Source of the DNA: an uncultured Actinomycetes bacterium
GTDB lineage: Bacteria > Actinomycetota > Actinomycetes > Nanopelagicales > Nanopelagicaceae
Assembly: GCA_903932885.1 (NCBI GenBank)
Contig: CAIZHT010000209.1
Coordinates: forward strand, 1 to 11,793
DNA: 11,793 bases
Direction: 5' to 3'
Each line of letters opens with the position of its first letter. Within the stretch, counting starts at the first letter, position 1. Positions 1 to 6,303 of this stretch are shown piece after piece. The notes beneath the pieces were generated by a model. It ran no database searches and was not told the origin of the DNA. It was given only the letters and a program-made list of their open reading frames with translations. The position numbers and the translations under genes are program-made.

Positions 1-474
1 CAACTAGGCGTGCCGGGTCCATGGCACTTGCGTCTGCCTCACTTTAGAATCGATGCAAACCCAAGTGCTGGAAATGAATTACAGAGTGAATTCTTTGTTC
101 CATCACACCGAGCAGCAGAGGCATTTGCAGCAGTTGAAAAAATCTCTCATAATTTTGGTGAGAAATTACTTGTCACTGAAATTCGCTCTATTGCAGAGGA
201 TCAGCATTGGATGAGCCCGGCAAATGGTCGCGAGACTGTCTGCATTCACTTCACATGGAAAAATGATTACGAAGTTCCTTACCTGGTCTCACTTATTGAA
301 GATGCGCTACTCCCATTTGGCTTCAGAGCGCACTTAGGTAAAGTCTTCAATATTGATGGAGCTCACTTGAGAACTGTTTATCCTAAGTTTGATGACTTTA
401 GAGATTACGTTCGTTCATGTGACCCTTCTGGCAAGTTCCAGAATGAATTCACAACTGCGCTCTTACAACTTTAA
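1..474 (+). CDS. Alditol oxidase (FAD-dependent), C-terminal part; 5' end outside window
   Basis: The reading frame is open from base 1 to TAA at 472-474, so this is the 3' end of a longer gene; the GTG at base 10 is internal, because the codons before it also read sensibly. It matches the substrate-binding (ALO) domain of actinobacterial alditol oxidases, which oxidise sugar alcohols such as xylitol or sorbitol to aldoses with oxygen, giving H2O2. Visible landmarks are GPWH..LPHFR near the start, EIR at 178-186, HFTW at 247-258 and GK at 337-342. The Glu, Arg, Thr and Lys of these motifs have nearly the spacing of the active-site residues I recall for Streptomyces AldO (Glu320, Arg322, Thr345, Lys375). 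The FAD-binding half lies outside the window. A related sugar-lactone oxidase (gulono- or arabinono-lactone) is the main alternative. The stop lies 2 bases from the stop of the convergent gene. Confidence 0.82.
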   Translation, partial: QLGVPGPWHLRLPHFRIDANPSAGNELQSEFFVPSHRAAEAFAAVEKISHNFGEKLLVTEIRSIAEDQHWMSPANGRETVCIHFTWKNDYEVPYLVSLIEDALLPFGFRAHLGKVFNIDGAHLRTVYPKFDDFRDYVRSCDPSGKFQNEFTTALLQL

Positions 475-476
475 AT

Positions 477-2711
477 TTATGGCCTAGCTGGTTGCTGCGG
501 TTGACCTGGTTGCATTGGCTGCATTTGATATCCAGTAGGACATTGCACGGGAGATTTTCCTGTAACTTGTTTTGAATCACTTCCCTTTGTGCAGGTAATT
601 GTTATATCGGCATTAGGGTCAATTGGTTGCCCGGGTTGTGGTTGGTTTGGTTGCCCGGGTTGCATGGGTTTCATTTGATAACCATTCGGACACTGAACAG
701 GTGACTTTCCTGTAACTTGTTTTGATTCGCTTCCCTTAGTGCATGTAATTGTTATATCGGCATTAGGTTCACTTGGTTGTCCGGGTTGTGGCTGGTTTGG
801 TTGCTCGGGTTGTGGCTGGTTGTTCCCTTGATCAACTGGTTGTTGAACAGCAGGAGCTTGCGCAGTTGGTTTTGCAACACTCATTTTATAACCCGTTGGA
901 CAGATAGGTTTTGTTCCAGTAACTGTTTTCTTAGTTGTTCCCTTTGTGCAAGTAATAGTTACTTGTGGGCCTGCTTGTCCTGGAGCTGCTTGAATTTTAT
1001 ATCCTGTTGGACAAACTGGTTTAGTTCCGGTGACTGTTTTCTTAGTTGTTCCCTTTATACAAGTAATTGTCGCTTGCCCAGAGGTGGGTGCTGCGACTTT
1101 GCCTGGTGAAGATTTATTTGGTGGACTTGCTGGCAAAGTATTTTTGCCAGCACCTGCTGATTTCGTCCAACCTTCAAGTTTTACTTTCACAGTTGGTGGA
1201 GTACTCTCAAATACAAAATTATCTGCGTGAAGATTGACCCAATCTTTGAATTGTCCTAAGACCACAGAGGCTGTCTTCTTTTCACCACTCCCGTCATATG
1301 TAATTTCAATTTTCGCGTAGGCAGGAAGCTTTGTCATGCCATAAACACATTTGATCAAATCAGCACGCATTGTGAATGCATAACGGCCGACATTTTCAGT
1401 TTTACCATCAGACTTATATACAGGAGCTGCAATTTTGTATCCAAGAGCGCCCTCATTGCTATCCCACTGAGGCGATCCTGGCTCATAGACAGAGGCGTTA
1501 CTTGTGACTATGCCTTGGACTCCTTCAATTTTTGCACAGGTAGAAGCAAATGTTTGCGCACCACTGGAAGTCGTATTCAAGCGCCACGCTAATGTATTTG
1601 TCAGCGCTACATTGCTAAATTGTGATGATAAAGCGGTGTAGTACCTAACAGCATTTTGATCATCTGGATCAGTTCCAGCGATATCTAGGTTCTTACTCCC
1701 TGGCGCTGCAGTCGAACCTTTTCTAGAATCATTGAGATATTGGGCTACTGCACCGGTATTTGCTAACCATTTTCCCGTCATGATCTCTTCTAATGGATCG
1801 GCTTCAACGATGAGCTCAGAATAATTGTCGTCGTAATTTTCTGTGTATGCAGATGGTTTATCAAGGCGGCCATTGAGCCAACCCGTAATTACTTTTGGAA
1901 TTCGAAGATCAAGTGCAAATCGGAGATTAGGGGCAAATGCAATGCGCTGGTAGCAAACGCCTGTATCTACCGCCAAGCACGCGGTCTCTGAACCACCATC
2001 GACATATGCAGGATTTTCAAATTTCTTCACCGGGTAAATTGAAAGTCTCAAACTTTTCTCTGAGGCATCCCATGTCGATGTACCAATGGGGCGATTGAAA
2101 AGCGCACTTACTAATCCGAGAATGAGATAATCAGTACTCTTGCCGCCATCTGTAATTCTCCACAACCATGGCCCATCGGCCCCAGGATACCCAGTGTTTG
2201 TTTTTGCATTGAAAGTTGAATCCCAACCAGGGCTTGTCTTGCTATAAATTCTTTGAACTGCCTGTGCTTTGACTTTTGTACCATCTTCTTTTACTAAAGA
2301 TAAAGTCTTGATACATGCCGCGATTTGCCTTGCATCACACGAACCCATAGCGACGTCATATTTGATCTGTTGATAGGAGGAATCGGCAAGAGCGGAAACG
2401 CACTTTGGGTCCTGGGGAGTCAAGCAAATAATTTTCTCGCCTCCGGATTGACCAGCACCATGCTGTTCTAGAGAAATAAATGATTTGAAATTGACTTGGT
2501 TCTGATCAAAATAGACCATTGCATTATTAGATGATGAAGGTTCAATCCCCCTCAGTATCGAGCGCGCATCTTTGATGACACTGGGATCCTCGGGTGGAGT
2601 CATAGAGATTGGCGCAGGTGCATCGGCGGCAAATGAATACATAGGCAGCGATGTCGAAATCAAGGCGACCGAGATTATTGTGAGCAATGAGACACTGATT
2701 CGACGAATCAT
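477..2711 (-). CDS. Large secreted protein of unknown function with C-terminal Cys-pair repeats
   Basis: This 744-residue protein has a clear Sec signal peptide: MIRR, a hydrophobic core at about 5-22, and a likely cleavage site after SFA (residue 28). Residues 29 to about 540 form a body I do not recognise. It has scattered cysteines (several in close pairs, for example around residues 95-105) and looks like an extracellular, mostly beta protein. The C-terminus carries four copies of a motif TITC-x15/16-C-P-x-GY, starting at residues 548, 585, 654 and 704, separated by linkers rich in Pro, Gln and Gly. Similar short Cys-pair repeats occur, as I recall, at the ends of other exported proteins of freshwater Actinobacteria, where a wall or surface role seems plausible but is unproven. 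There is no LPXTG motif and no second membrane segment. ATG at 2711 is chosen because it gives the full signal peptide and lies 7 bases after a good -10. Secretion is well supported; the function is unknown. Confidence 0.9.
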   Translation of the reverse strand: MIRRISVSLLTIISVALISTSLPMYSFAADAPAPISMTPPEDPSVIKDARSILRGIEPSSSNNAMVYFDQNQVNFKSFISLEQHGAGQSGGEKIICLTPQDPKCVSALADSSYQQIKYDVAMGSCDARQIAACIKTLSLVKEDGTKVKAQAVQRIYSKTSPGWDSTFNAKTNTGYPGADGPWLWRITDGGKSTDYLILGLVSALFNRPIGTSTWDASEKSLRLSIYPVKKFENPAYVDGGSETACLAVDTGVCYQRIAFAPNLRFALDLRIPKVITGWLNGRLDKPSAYTENYDDNYSELIVEADPLEEIMTGKWLANTGAVAQYLNDSRKGSTAAPGSKNLDIAGTDPDDQNAVRYYTALSSQFSNVALTNTLAWRLNTTSSGAQTFASTCAKIEGVQGIVTSNASVYEPGSPQWDSNEGALGYKIAAPVYKSDGKTENVGRYAFTMRADLIKCVYGMTKLPAYAKIEITYDGSGEKKTASVVLGQFKDWVNLHADNFVFESTPPTVKVKLEGWTKSAGAGKNTLPASPPNKSSPGKVAAPTSGQATITCIKGTTKKTVTGTKPVCPTGYKIQAAPGQAGPQVTITCTKGTTKKTVTGTKPICPTGYKMSVAKPTAQAPAVQQPVDQGNNQPQPEQPNQPQPGQPSEPNADITITCTKGSESKQVTGKSPVQCPNGYQMKPMQPGQPNQPQPGQPIDPNADITITCTKGSDSKQVTGKSPVQCPTGYQMQPMQPGQPQQPARP
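501..800 (-). repeat. Two tandem 150-bp coding repeats (type B, 50 residues each)
   Basis: Units at 651-800 (residues 638-687) and 501-650 (residues 688-737) lie head to tail in the secreted protein gene. Each encodes a Pro/Gln linker (PNQPQPGQP), then NADITITC, sixteen residues, a second Cys, and GYQM. By eye I count about nine base differences over roughly 100 aligned bases, many of them silent, so the duplication looks fairly recent or is kept similar by recombination. Confidence 0.85.
879..1070 (-). repeat. Two coding repeats of the same motif with a 111-bp period (type A)
   Basis: The first unit covers residues 548-584 (960-1070) and the second begins at residue 585 (base 959). Both share TTKKTVTGTKP between the two cysteines, with fifteen residues between the Cys pair (for example Cys551 and Cys567). 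They differ from the type B units downstream, which have an extra Gln before the second Cys, SKQVTGKSP in the middle, and a longer linker. A and B are therefore two sub-families of one motif. Confidence 0.8.
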
Positions 2712-2718
2712 GTAATGA

Positions 2719-2724
2719 AGTATA
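2719..2724 (-). promoter_or_regulatory. -10 element TATACT for the secreted repeat protein, probably leaderless
   Basis: On the minus strand TATACT is followed by seven bases and then the ATG at 2711. That places the expected transcription start at or next to the A of ATG. No Shine-Dalgarno sequence fits. A -35 element is not convincing at 16-18 bases upstream (TGGGTT at 17). Confidence 0.5.
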
Positions 2725-2774
2725 AAAGGTGAGCACTAGAAAACCCAGTGGTTTCAGGTTAATTCTGAAAGAGT

Positions 2775-2780
2775 TAGAGT
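2775..2780 (+). promoter_or_regulatory. -10 element TAGAGT for nnrD, probably leaderless
   Basis: TAGAGT is followed by six bases (TGCCTT) and then the ATG at 2787, with no Shine-Dalgarno sequence. A weak -35 (TTTCAG) lies 17 bases upstream at 2752-2757. Initiation six or seven bases after the hexamer would give an mRNA starting at the start codon. Confidence 0.5.
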
Positions 2781-2786
2781 TGCCTT

Positions 2787-3632
2787 ATGAGCGTAGTAGC
2801 AAAGAAATTTACAGTTCGTGATGCAAAACGCTGCATCATTATGCCTAGCCAAATGGATCATAAGTATTCACGCGGAGTCCTAGGTGTCATAACTGGTTCC
2901 GCGCAATATCCAGGAGCAGCTGTTCTTACTACGGCAGCTGCTGCCGCTACTGGCGTTGGAATGGTGCGTTTCAATAGTTCATCTGGGCTTGCTCACCTTG
3001 TTCTACACACAACTCCTGAAGTTGTAGTGCAGCCAGGGAAAGTAAATGCATGGTTACTTGGTAGCGGAATTGAAAGTACAAAGCACAAACATTTTTCTAC
3101 ATGGCTTCGACATCGTTGGTTTGTTTTAGCAAGAAGGCAAACAGTGCCAACAGTTTTAGATGCCGGAGCCCTATATCTCGCAGGAACCTTAGAGCAACCA
3201 ACTCTTATTACTCCTCATTATGGGGAGCTTGCACAACTGCTGAATACACGCGGAATGAGTGTTACCTCGGAGGCAATTGAGGGAGATCCAAAGAAATGGA
3301 TTCGAATCGCTGTTGAAAAATTGAGCGTGACAATTCTTCTCAAAGGAAGCCGCACGCTCATTGCAAATCACAATGTTCTTTACGAGCTCCCAGTATCAAC
3401 TCCTTGGCTTGCAACTGCAGGAAGTGGGGATGTACTTGCTGGAATCATCGGGTCTATAGTGGCAACAAACACAATCGCGATACTCAATGATGCAAATCGA
3501 TTGGCAGAAGTTGCTGCAACGGGTGCACTAATTCATTTATTGGCAGCCGATAAAGCTTCCAACGGTGGTCCAATTTCTGCGCAACAAATTATTCCAAAAA
3601 TTTCAGAAACAATAAAACAAATATTGAAATAA
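2787..3632 (+). CDS. nnrD: ADP-dependent NAD(P)H-hydrate dehydratase
   Basis: This 281-residue protein is a stand-alone carbohydrate-kinase-like (YjeF C-terminal) domain. The family repairs damaged NADH and NADPH by dehydrating the S-form hydrate, using ADP. Family motifs are in order: HKYSRG (25-30), GSAQYPGAA (37-45), a Gly-rich turn GSGI (92-95), DAGAL (125-129), TPHYGE (142-147), LKGS (185-188) and AGSGDVLAG (211-219). By comparison with the ribokinase-like fold, Asp215 is the expected catalytic acidic residue. The N-terminal epimerase domain (NnrE) found fused in many bacteria is absent and is not encoded elsewhere in the window, so the epimerase, if present, is distant. The protein is cytoplasmic, with no signal peptide. 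ATG at 2787 gives the usual short lead before the Lys-Tyr-Ser-Arg-Gly motif and follows a -10 directly. Confidence 0.92.
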   Translation: MSVVAKKFTVRDAKRCIIMPSQMDHKYSRGVLGVITGSAQYPGAAVLTTAAAAATGVGMVRFNSSSGLAHLVLHTTPEVVVQPGKVNAWLLGSGIESTKHKHFSTWLRHRWFVLARRQTVPTVLDAGALYLAGTLEQPTLITPHYGELAQLLNTRGMSVTSEAIEGDPKKWIRIAVEKLSVTILLKGSRTLIANHNVLYELPVSTPWLATAGSGDVLAGIIGSIVATNTIAILNDANRLAEVAATGALIHLLAADKASNGGPISAQQIIPKISETIKQILK

Positions 3633-3633
3633 T

Positions 3634-3649
3634 CTAGGGACTGCCCCAG
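3634..3649 (+). terminator. Weak hairpin just after nnrD, possible terminator
   Basis: Directly after the stop codon CTAGGG and CCCCAG can pair around the loop ACTG, with one A/C mismatch. An AT-rich run (TAATTATTT) follows instead of a clean T-tract. The stem is short, so this may be chance or a poor terminator. Confidence 0.25.
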
Positions 3650-3684
3650 TAATTATTTCTAACACTTTCCTTTGTATCACCTAC

Positions 3685-3690
3685 GATACT
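3685..3690 (+). promoter_or_regulatory. Possible -10 (GATACT) for the response regulator gene
   Basis: GATACT is followed by seven bases and then the GTG at 3698, and there is no Shine-Dalgarno sequence, which suits a leaderless start. The overlapping TACGAT (3682-3687) is an alternative and would leave a leader of only about three bases. Confidence 0.4.
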
Positions 3691-3697
3691 AAGCACT

Positions 3698-4366
3698 GTG
3701 ACACATAGAGTATTGATAGTAAATGATGATGCTTTCGAGCTATCAACACTTTCGGCTGCACTAAGACTGCATACTGTTGATGTTATTGGTGAAGCTCACA
3801 CCATTGCAGTTGCACAAAATTTATTCAAATCTTTACAGCCAGATGTAGTAATAATTGATATTCAGTTCTGCGGTGAAGAAGGCGTTTCCCTAGCTCGCTC
3901 ACTTCGCAAAAGTAAACCAGATCTTGGGATTGTTTTTATGACTTCCTGCCCTGATCTTCGCCTCCTTGGTTTGAAAGAGAAAGACATTCCACTAGGCAGC
4001 AGAATTGTTCTCAAAAAATCCATAGCTGATCTACTTGTTATCAAAGATTCAATTGGGCTTTCGATAAAATCCTCAACAACTAAAGAGAAGATGAGATGGG
4101 TGGATTCTCATGGCTCACTGCACGAGAATGCATTTACGTCAGTGCTTAAGGACTTTACTGATATACAAATTGAGACATTACGATTGTTAGCAACTGGTCT
4201 TAGTAACGCTGAGATCGGACGCACTCGCTTTGTGAGTGAAAAATCAGTGGAGCAGATTGTTGCCAGGATTGCACAGCACTTTGGTTTCCTTCCTGATCGC
4301 ACAAAGAATCTGAGAGTTCTACTCACTGGCGAATACTTCAAATGGCTCGGGGCTCCTCGTCACTGA
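3698..4366 (+). CDS. LuxR/NarL-type response regulator (orphan)
   Basis: The 222-residue protein has a receiver domain (about 1-120) and a C-terminal helix-turn-helix (about 150-215). The receiver has the acidic pair Asp10-Asp11, a phospho-acceptor Asp54 (VVIIDI), Thr82 (FMTS) and Lys106, so it should be phosphorylatable. The DNA-binding part reads D-x-Q-x-E-T-LRLLATGLSNAEIG followed by VSEKSVEQIVARI, matching the LuxR pattern with the usual Asn-His-Val of the recognition helix replaced by Gln-Ile-Val. No histidine kinase is encoded nearby, so the partner and targets are unknown. The start is GTG at 3698, which gives the expected T-H-R-V-L-I-V-N-D-D lead into the receiver. The flanking gaps are 65 and 51 bases, so it may be its own transcription unit. 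Confidence 0.88.
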   Translation: MTHRVLIVNDDAFELSTLSAALRLHTVDVIGEAHTIAVAQNLFKSLQPDVVIIDIQFCGEEGVSLARSLRKSKPDLGIVFMTSCPDLRLLGLKEKDIPLGSRIVLKKSIADLLVIKDSIGLSIKSSTTKEKMRWVDSHGSLHENAFTSVLKDFTDIQIETLRLLATGLSNAEIGRTRFVSEKSVEQIVARIAQHFGFLPDRTKNLRVLLTGEYFKWLGAPRH

Positions 4367-4404
4367 TTAGCGGTGGCTTACCTAAGTATGTAAAGTAAAA
4401 AAGG

Positions 4405-4410
4405 TATCGT
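4405..4410 (+). promoter_or_regulatory. Possible -10 (TATCGT) for the small tau-like gene and lysozyme
   Basis: TATCGT is followed by seven bases (TTACCCC) and then the ATG at 4418, with no Shine-Dalgarno sequence. The spacing is the same as at the secreted repeat protein gene. It would drive the two-gene unit of 4418-6303. Confidence 0.42.
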
Positions 4411-4417
4411 TTACCCC

Positions 4418-4681
4418 ATGACATCAGAACTTGGCGAGCTTCGTTCGCGCTGGAATGATGTCCTAGATTATGTGGAAAAAGAGGACAGGGTTGTATGGCT
4501 CGCTTTTTTTGATGCTCGCCTCGCCTCACTTGAAGGCAACGTTCTAACCCTAGATTTTTCAGATAGCCGCAAATTTGGCGCAGCCCATGAATATAGTGAA
4601 TCTCGGGAGCGCCATAAAAAGATTCTTGTGAATGCTATTGCCCACGTTGCTCATTTAGATGTGACAATCGCAGAATTATGA
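4418..4681 (+). CDS. 87-residue protein resembling the C-terminal domain of DNA polymerase III tau
   Basis: This small, soluble protein has no signal peptide or membrane segment. Its pattern is RW-x-x-VLDYVE near residue 11, VVWLAFFDARLASLEGN in the middle, VLTLDFSDSRKF, a charged helix around YSESRERHKK, then VNAIAHVAHLDVTI at the end. That order (helix with W..VL..V, short helix, L-x-G-x-x-LTL-x-F strand, charged helix, final V/I-rich strand) is what I recall for the C-terminal domain of DnaX (tau) in Gram-positive bacteria, here standing alone without the ATPase part. The similarity is by eye only and could be superficial, so no function is assigned. Its TGA overlaps the ATG of the lysozyme gene by four bases (ATGA, 4678-4681), so the two are translated as a coupled unit. 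It has the composition and spacing of a real gene. Confidence 0.75.
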   Translation: MTSELGELRSRWNDVLDYVEKEDRVVWLAFFDARLASLEGNVLTLDFSDSRKFGAAHEYSESRERHKKILVNAIAHVAHLDVTIAEL

Positions 4682-6303
4682 AGAAGTTCATAACTTGGTT
4701 GAGCGTTCTCTCACTGATAACACTTTTTATTCAAACACAACCCTCTAGTGCAGCCACGAGTACACTTAAACTTTCAATTAGTCAGACACCGAGTGCAAGT
4801 GAATCAATTGTCACTCTCTACGGCACACTCAAGCCTGCTAAGTCTGGGACTGAGATTAAAATTCAAATCAATACAGATGGACGCTGGAAAGCAACACGTT
4901 TCAAGACAAAAAGTACTCGCGTCGGACTATACAAAGTTGTTGCACTCGCAACTGCCCTTGATGCGCAAGTCAAATATAGAGCTACTGCATATGTAGGAAA
5001 TAAACGTATTTACTCAAATATTCGCTCGATAACTATTCAACAACTACCTGAAATTTCATCTGTTGATCAAGAGGCATTTATTGATGCAATGGGTCCTGGC
5101 TCACGAATACATGGCGCAGATATCAGTAGATGGCAACATCCCAACGATAAAGCAATTGACTTTACGACTATGTATAACGCAGGAATTAGATTTGTAATTA
5201 TTAAGGCATCTGATACACGTGATGATGCCGATGCTTTAGCACTCAAATATCTGACGATGGATCACCCAGCCGCACAGGCAGCAGGCATTTATACAGGCTT
5301 TTATCATTACGCAATATTGCCTGATACAAATGTGCCGGCTGAGATAATCAAAGATGCACAGGCGCAAGCGCAAAAAGTTATATGGCGCCTTGCATCAATT
5401 GGCGGATATGGCGAAAAGGATTTGCCCTATGCACTCGATCTTGAAAATAACTGTGTTCGCATAAATTCAAATAAGACGTGCGCGAAGTATGCCTCTCGTA
5501 GCGCTGTGACTTTATGGGCTACCTCATTTTTAGCACTCCTCAAGGAAAAAACTGGTCGCACACCATTCTTGTACTCCTACCCAAATTTTCTAGAAAGTGC
5601 CATGACGCGCAGTCCAGAATTAGCGCAATATCCATTGTGGTTGGCGCAGTACGCAATCGATCCTGCAGACCCTTTAGCGCAACCTGGATTGAAGGTCGGG
5701 GGCTGTTATGTACATTCATGGACCACTTCTAACTGCTCATCTCAATGGATAATCTGGCAATACTCCTCATGTGGGATTGCACCTAAGTATGGAGTTCCAG
5801 GTTCGCGCTTAGATCTCAATGTTTTTCGCGGATCTCCAAATATCTTTCTCGATCTTACAAAAGGTAGCTGGATTCCAGAAGTAATTGATTTCTTGCCGCT
5901 CAACGAACCAACCCAAGTAACGGTGAATAAATTATCGGCCAGTACAACCGACAAATCGGTGACCTTTAATGTCAGTGTTATCCGACCAAATCTCAATCCA
6001 GTTGTGACAGGTAGTGTGAAATTCGTTTTCGATCCACTCACTCCAGTTAGCCCTAAACCAACACAAACTGTTGTTAGAGCCTCTAGCGGTGTTTGGACAC
6101 TTGCCCTCAAAGGTGTTCCTGCAGGTAATTACCAAGGCTTAGTTACATATGTAGATGTTTCAAATACTCATGCAACAAGTAGTACGCCCGCAGTATTTAC
6201 TGTGGCACAGGGTGTTGAACCATCACCAGCACCTGTAAAGCCATCACCAGCACCTACAAAAAAGCCAACAACAGATGGTTGCGCAAAACAAATCAAGAAT
6301 TGA
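4678..6303 (+). CDS. Secreted GH25 (lysozyme / muramidase) with flanking Ig-like domains
   Basis: This 541-residue protein has a Sec signal peptide (MKK, hydrophobic core 5-19, cleavage near SSA at 25). An Ig-like beta segment follows (about 28-120), then a GH25 domain (about 145-390), a second Ig-like segment (about 410-510) and a Pro/Lys tail with repeated PSPAP. GH25 enzymes cut the beta-1,4 bond between MurNAc and GlcNAc in peptidoglycan. The GH25 signatures are GADISRWQ (Asp148), FVIIKAS (173-178), GFYHYA (207-212), YALDLENN with Asp254 and Glu256 as the expected catalytic pair, WLAQYA (321-326) and IIWQYSS (358-364). It has no LPXTG or transmembrane anchor; the tail ends in a single late Cys. 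It may act in wall remodelling or against other bacteria. Its start has no Shine-Dalgarno sequence and probably relies on coupling to the small gene before it. Its end overlaps glpD by 11 bases. Confidence 0.92.
   Translation: MKKFITWLSVLSLITLFIQTQPSSAATSTLKLSISQTPSASESIVTLYGTLKPAKSGTEIKIQINTDGRWKATRFKTKSTRVGLYKVVALATALDAQVKYRATAYVGNKRIYSNIRSITIQQLPEISSVDQEAFIDAMGPGSRIHGADISRWQHPNDKAIDFTTMYNAGIRFVIIKASDTRDDADALALKYLTMDHPAAQAAGIYTGFYHYAILPDTNVPAEIIKDAQAQAQKVIWRLASIGGYGEKDLPYALDLENNCVRINSNKTCAKYASRSAVTLWATSFLALLKEKTGRTPFLYSYPNFLESAMTRSPELAQYPLWLAQYAIDPADPLAQPGLKVGGCYVHSWTTSNCSSQWIIWQYSSCGIAPKYGVPGSRLDLNVFRGSPNIFLDLTKGSWIPEVIDFLPLNEPTQVTVNKLSASTTDKSVTFNVSVIRPNLNPVVTGSVKFVFDPLTPVSPKPTQTVVRASSGVWTLALKGVPAGNYQGLVTYVDVSNTHATSSTPAVFTVAQGVEPSPAPVKPSPAPTKKPTTDGCAKQIKN

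Noticed and set aside
501..1070. Regular repeats as a possible CRISPR array
   Set aside because: Periods are 111 and 150 bases, the repeats are in frame and code for a conserved Cys motif, and the linkers are themselves repetitive, not unique spacers.
777..1109. Plus-strand 110-codon open frame rich in Trp, Cys, Leu and Ser
   Set aside because: It is the antisense of the Pro/Gln-rich repeats of the secreted protein; the odd composition is explained by reading those codons backwards, and the minus-strand gene has a signal peptide and clear motif repeats.
4381..4404. Possible hairpin TTAC/GTAA between the response regulator and the small gene
   Set aside because: Only about four base pairs and AT-rich; too weak to call a terminator or riboswitch.
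5742..6110. Minus-strand 122-codon open frame within the lysozyme gene
   Set aside because: No recognisable domain and no start signals; the plus-strand GH25 protein is continuous and well supported across it.
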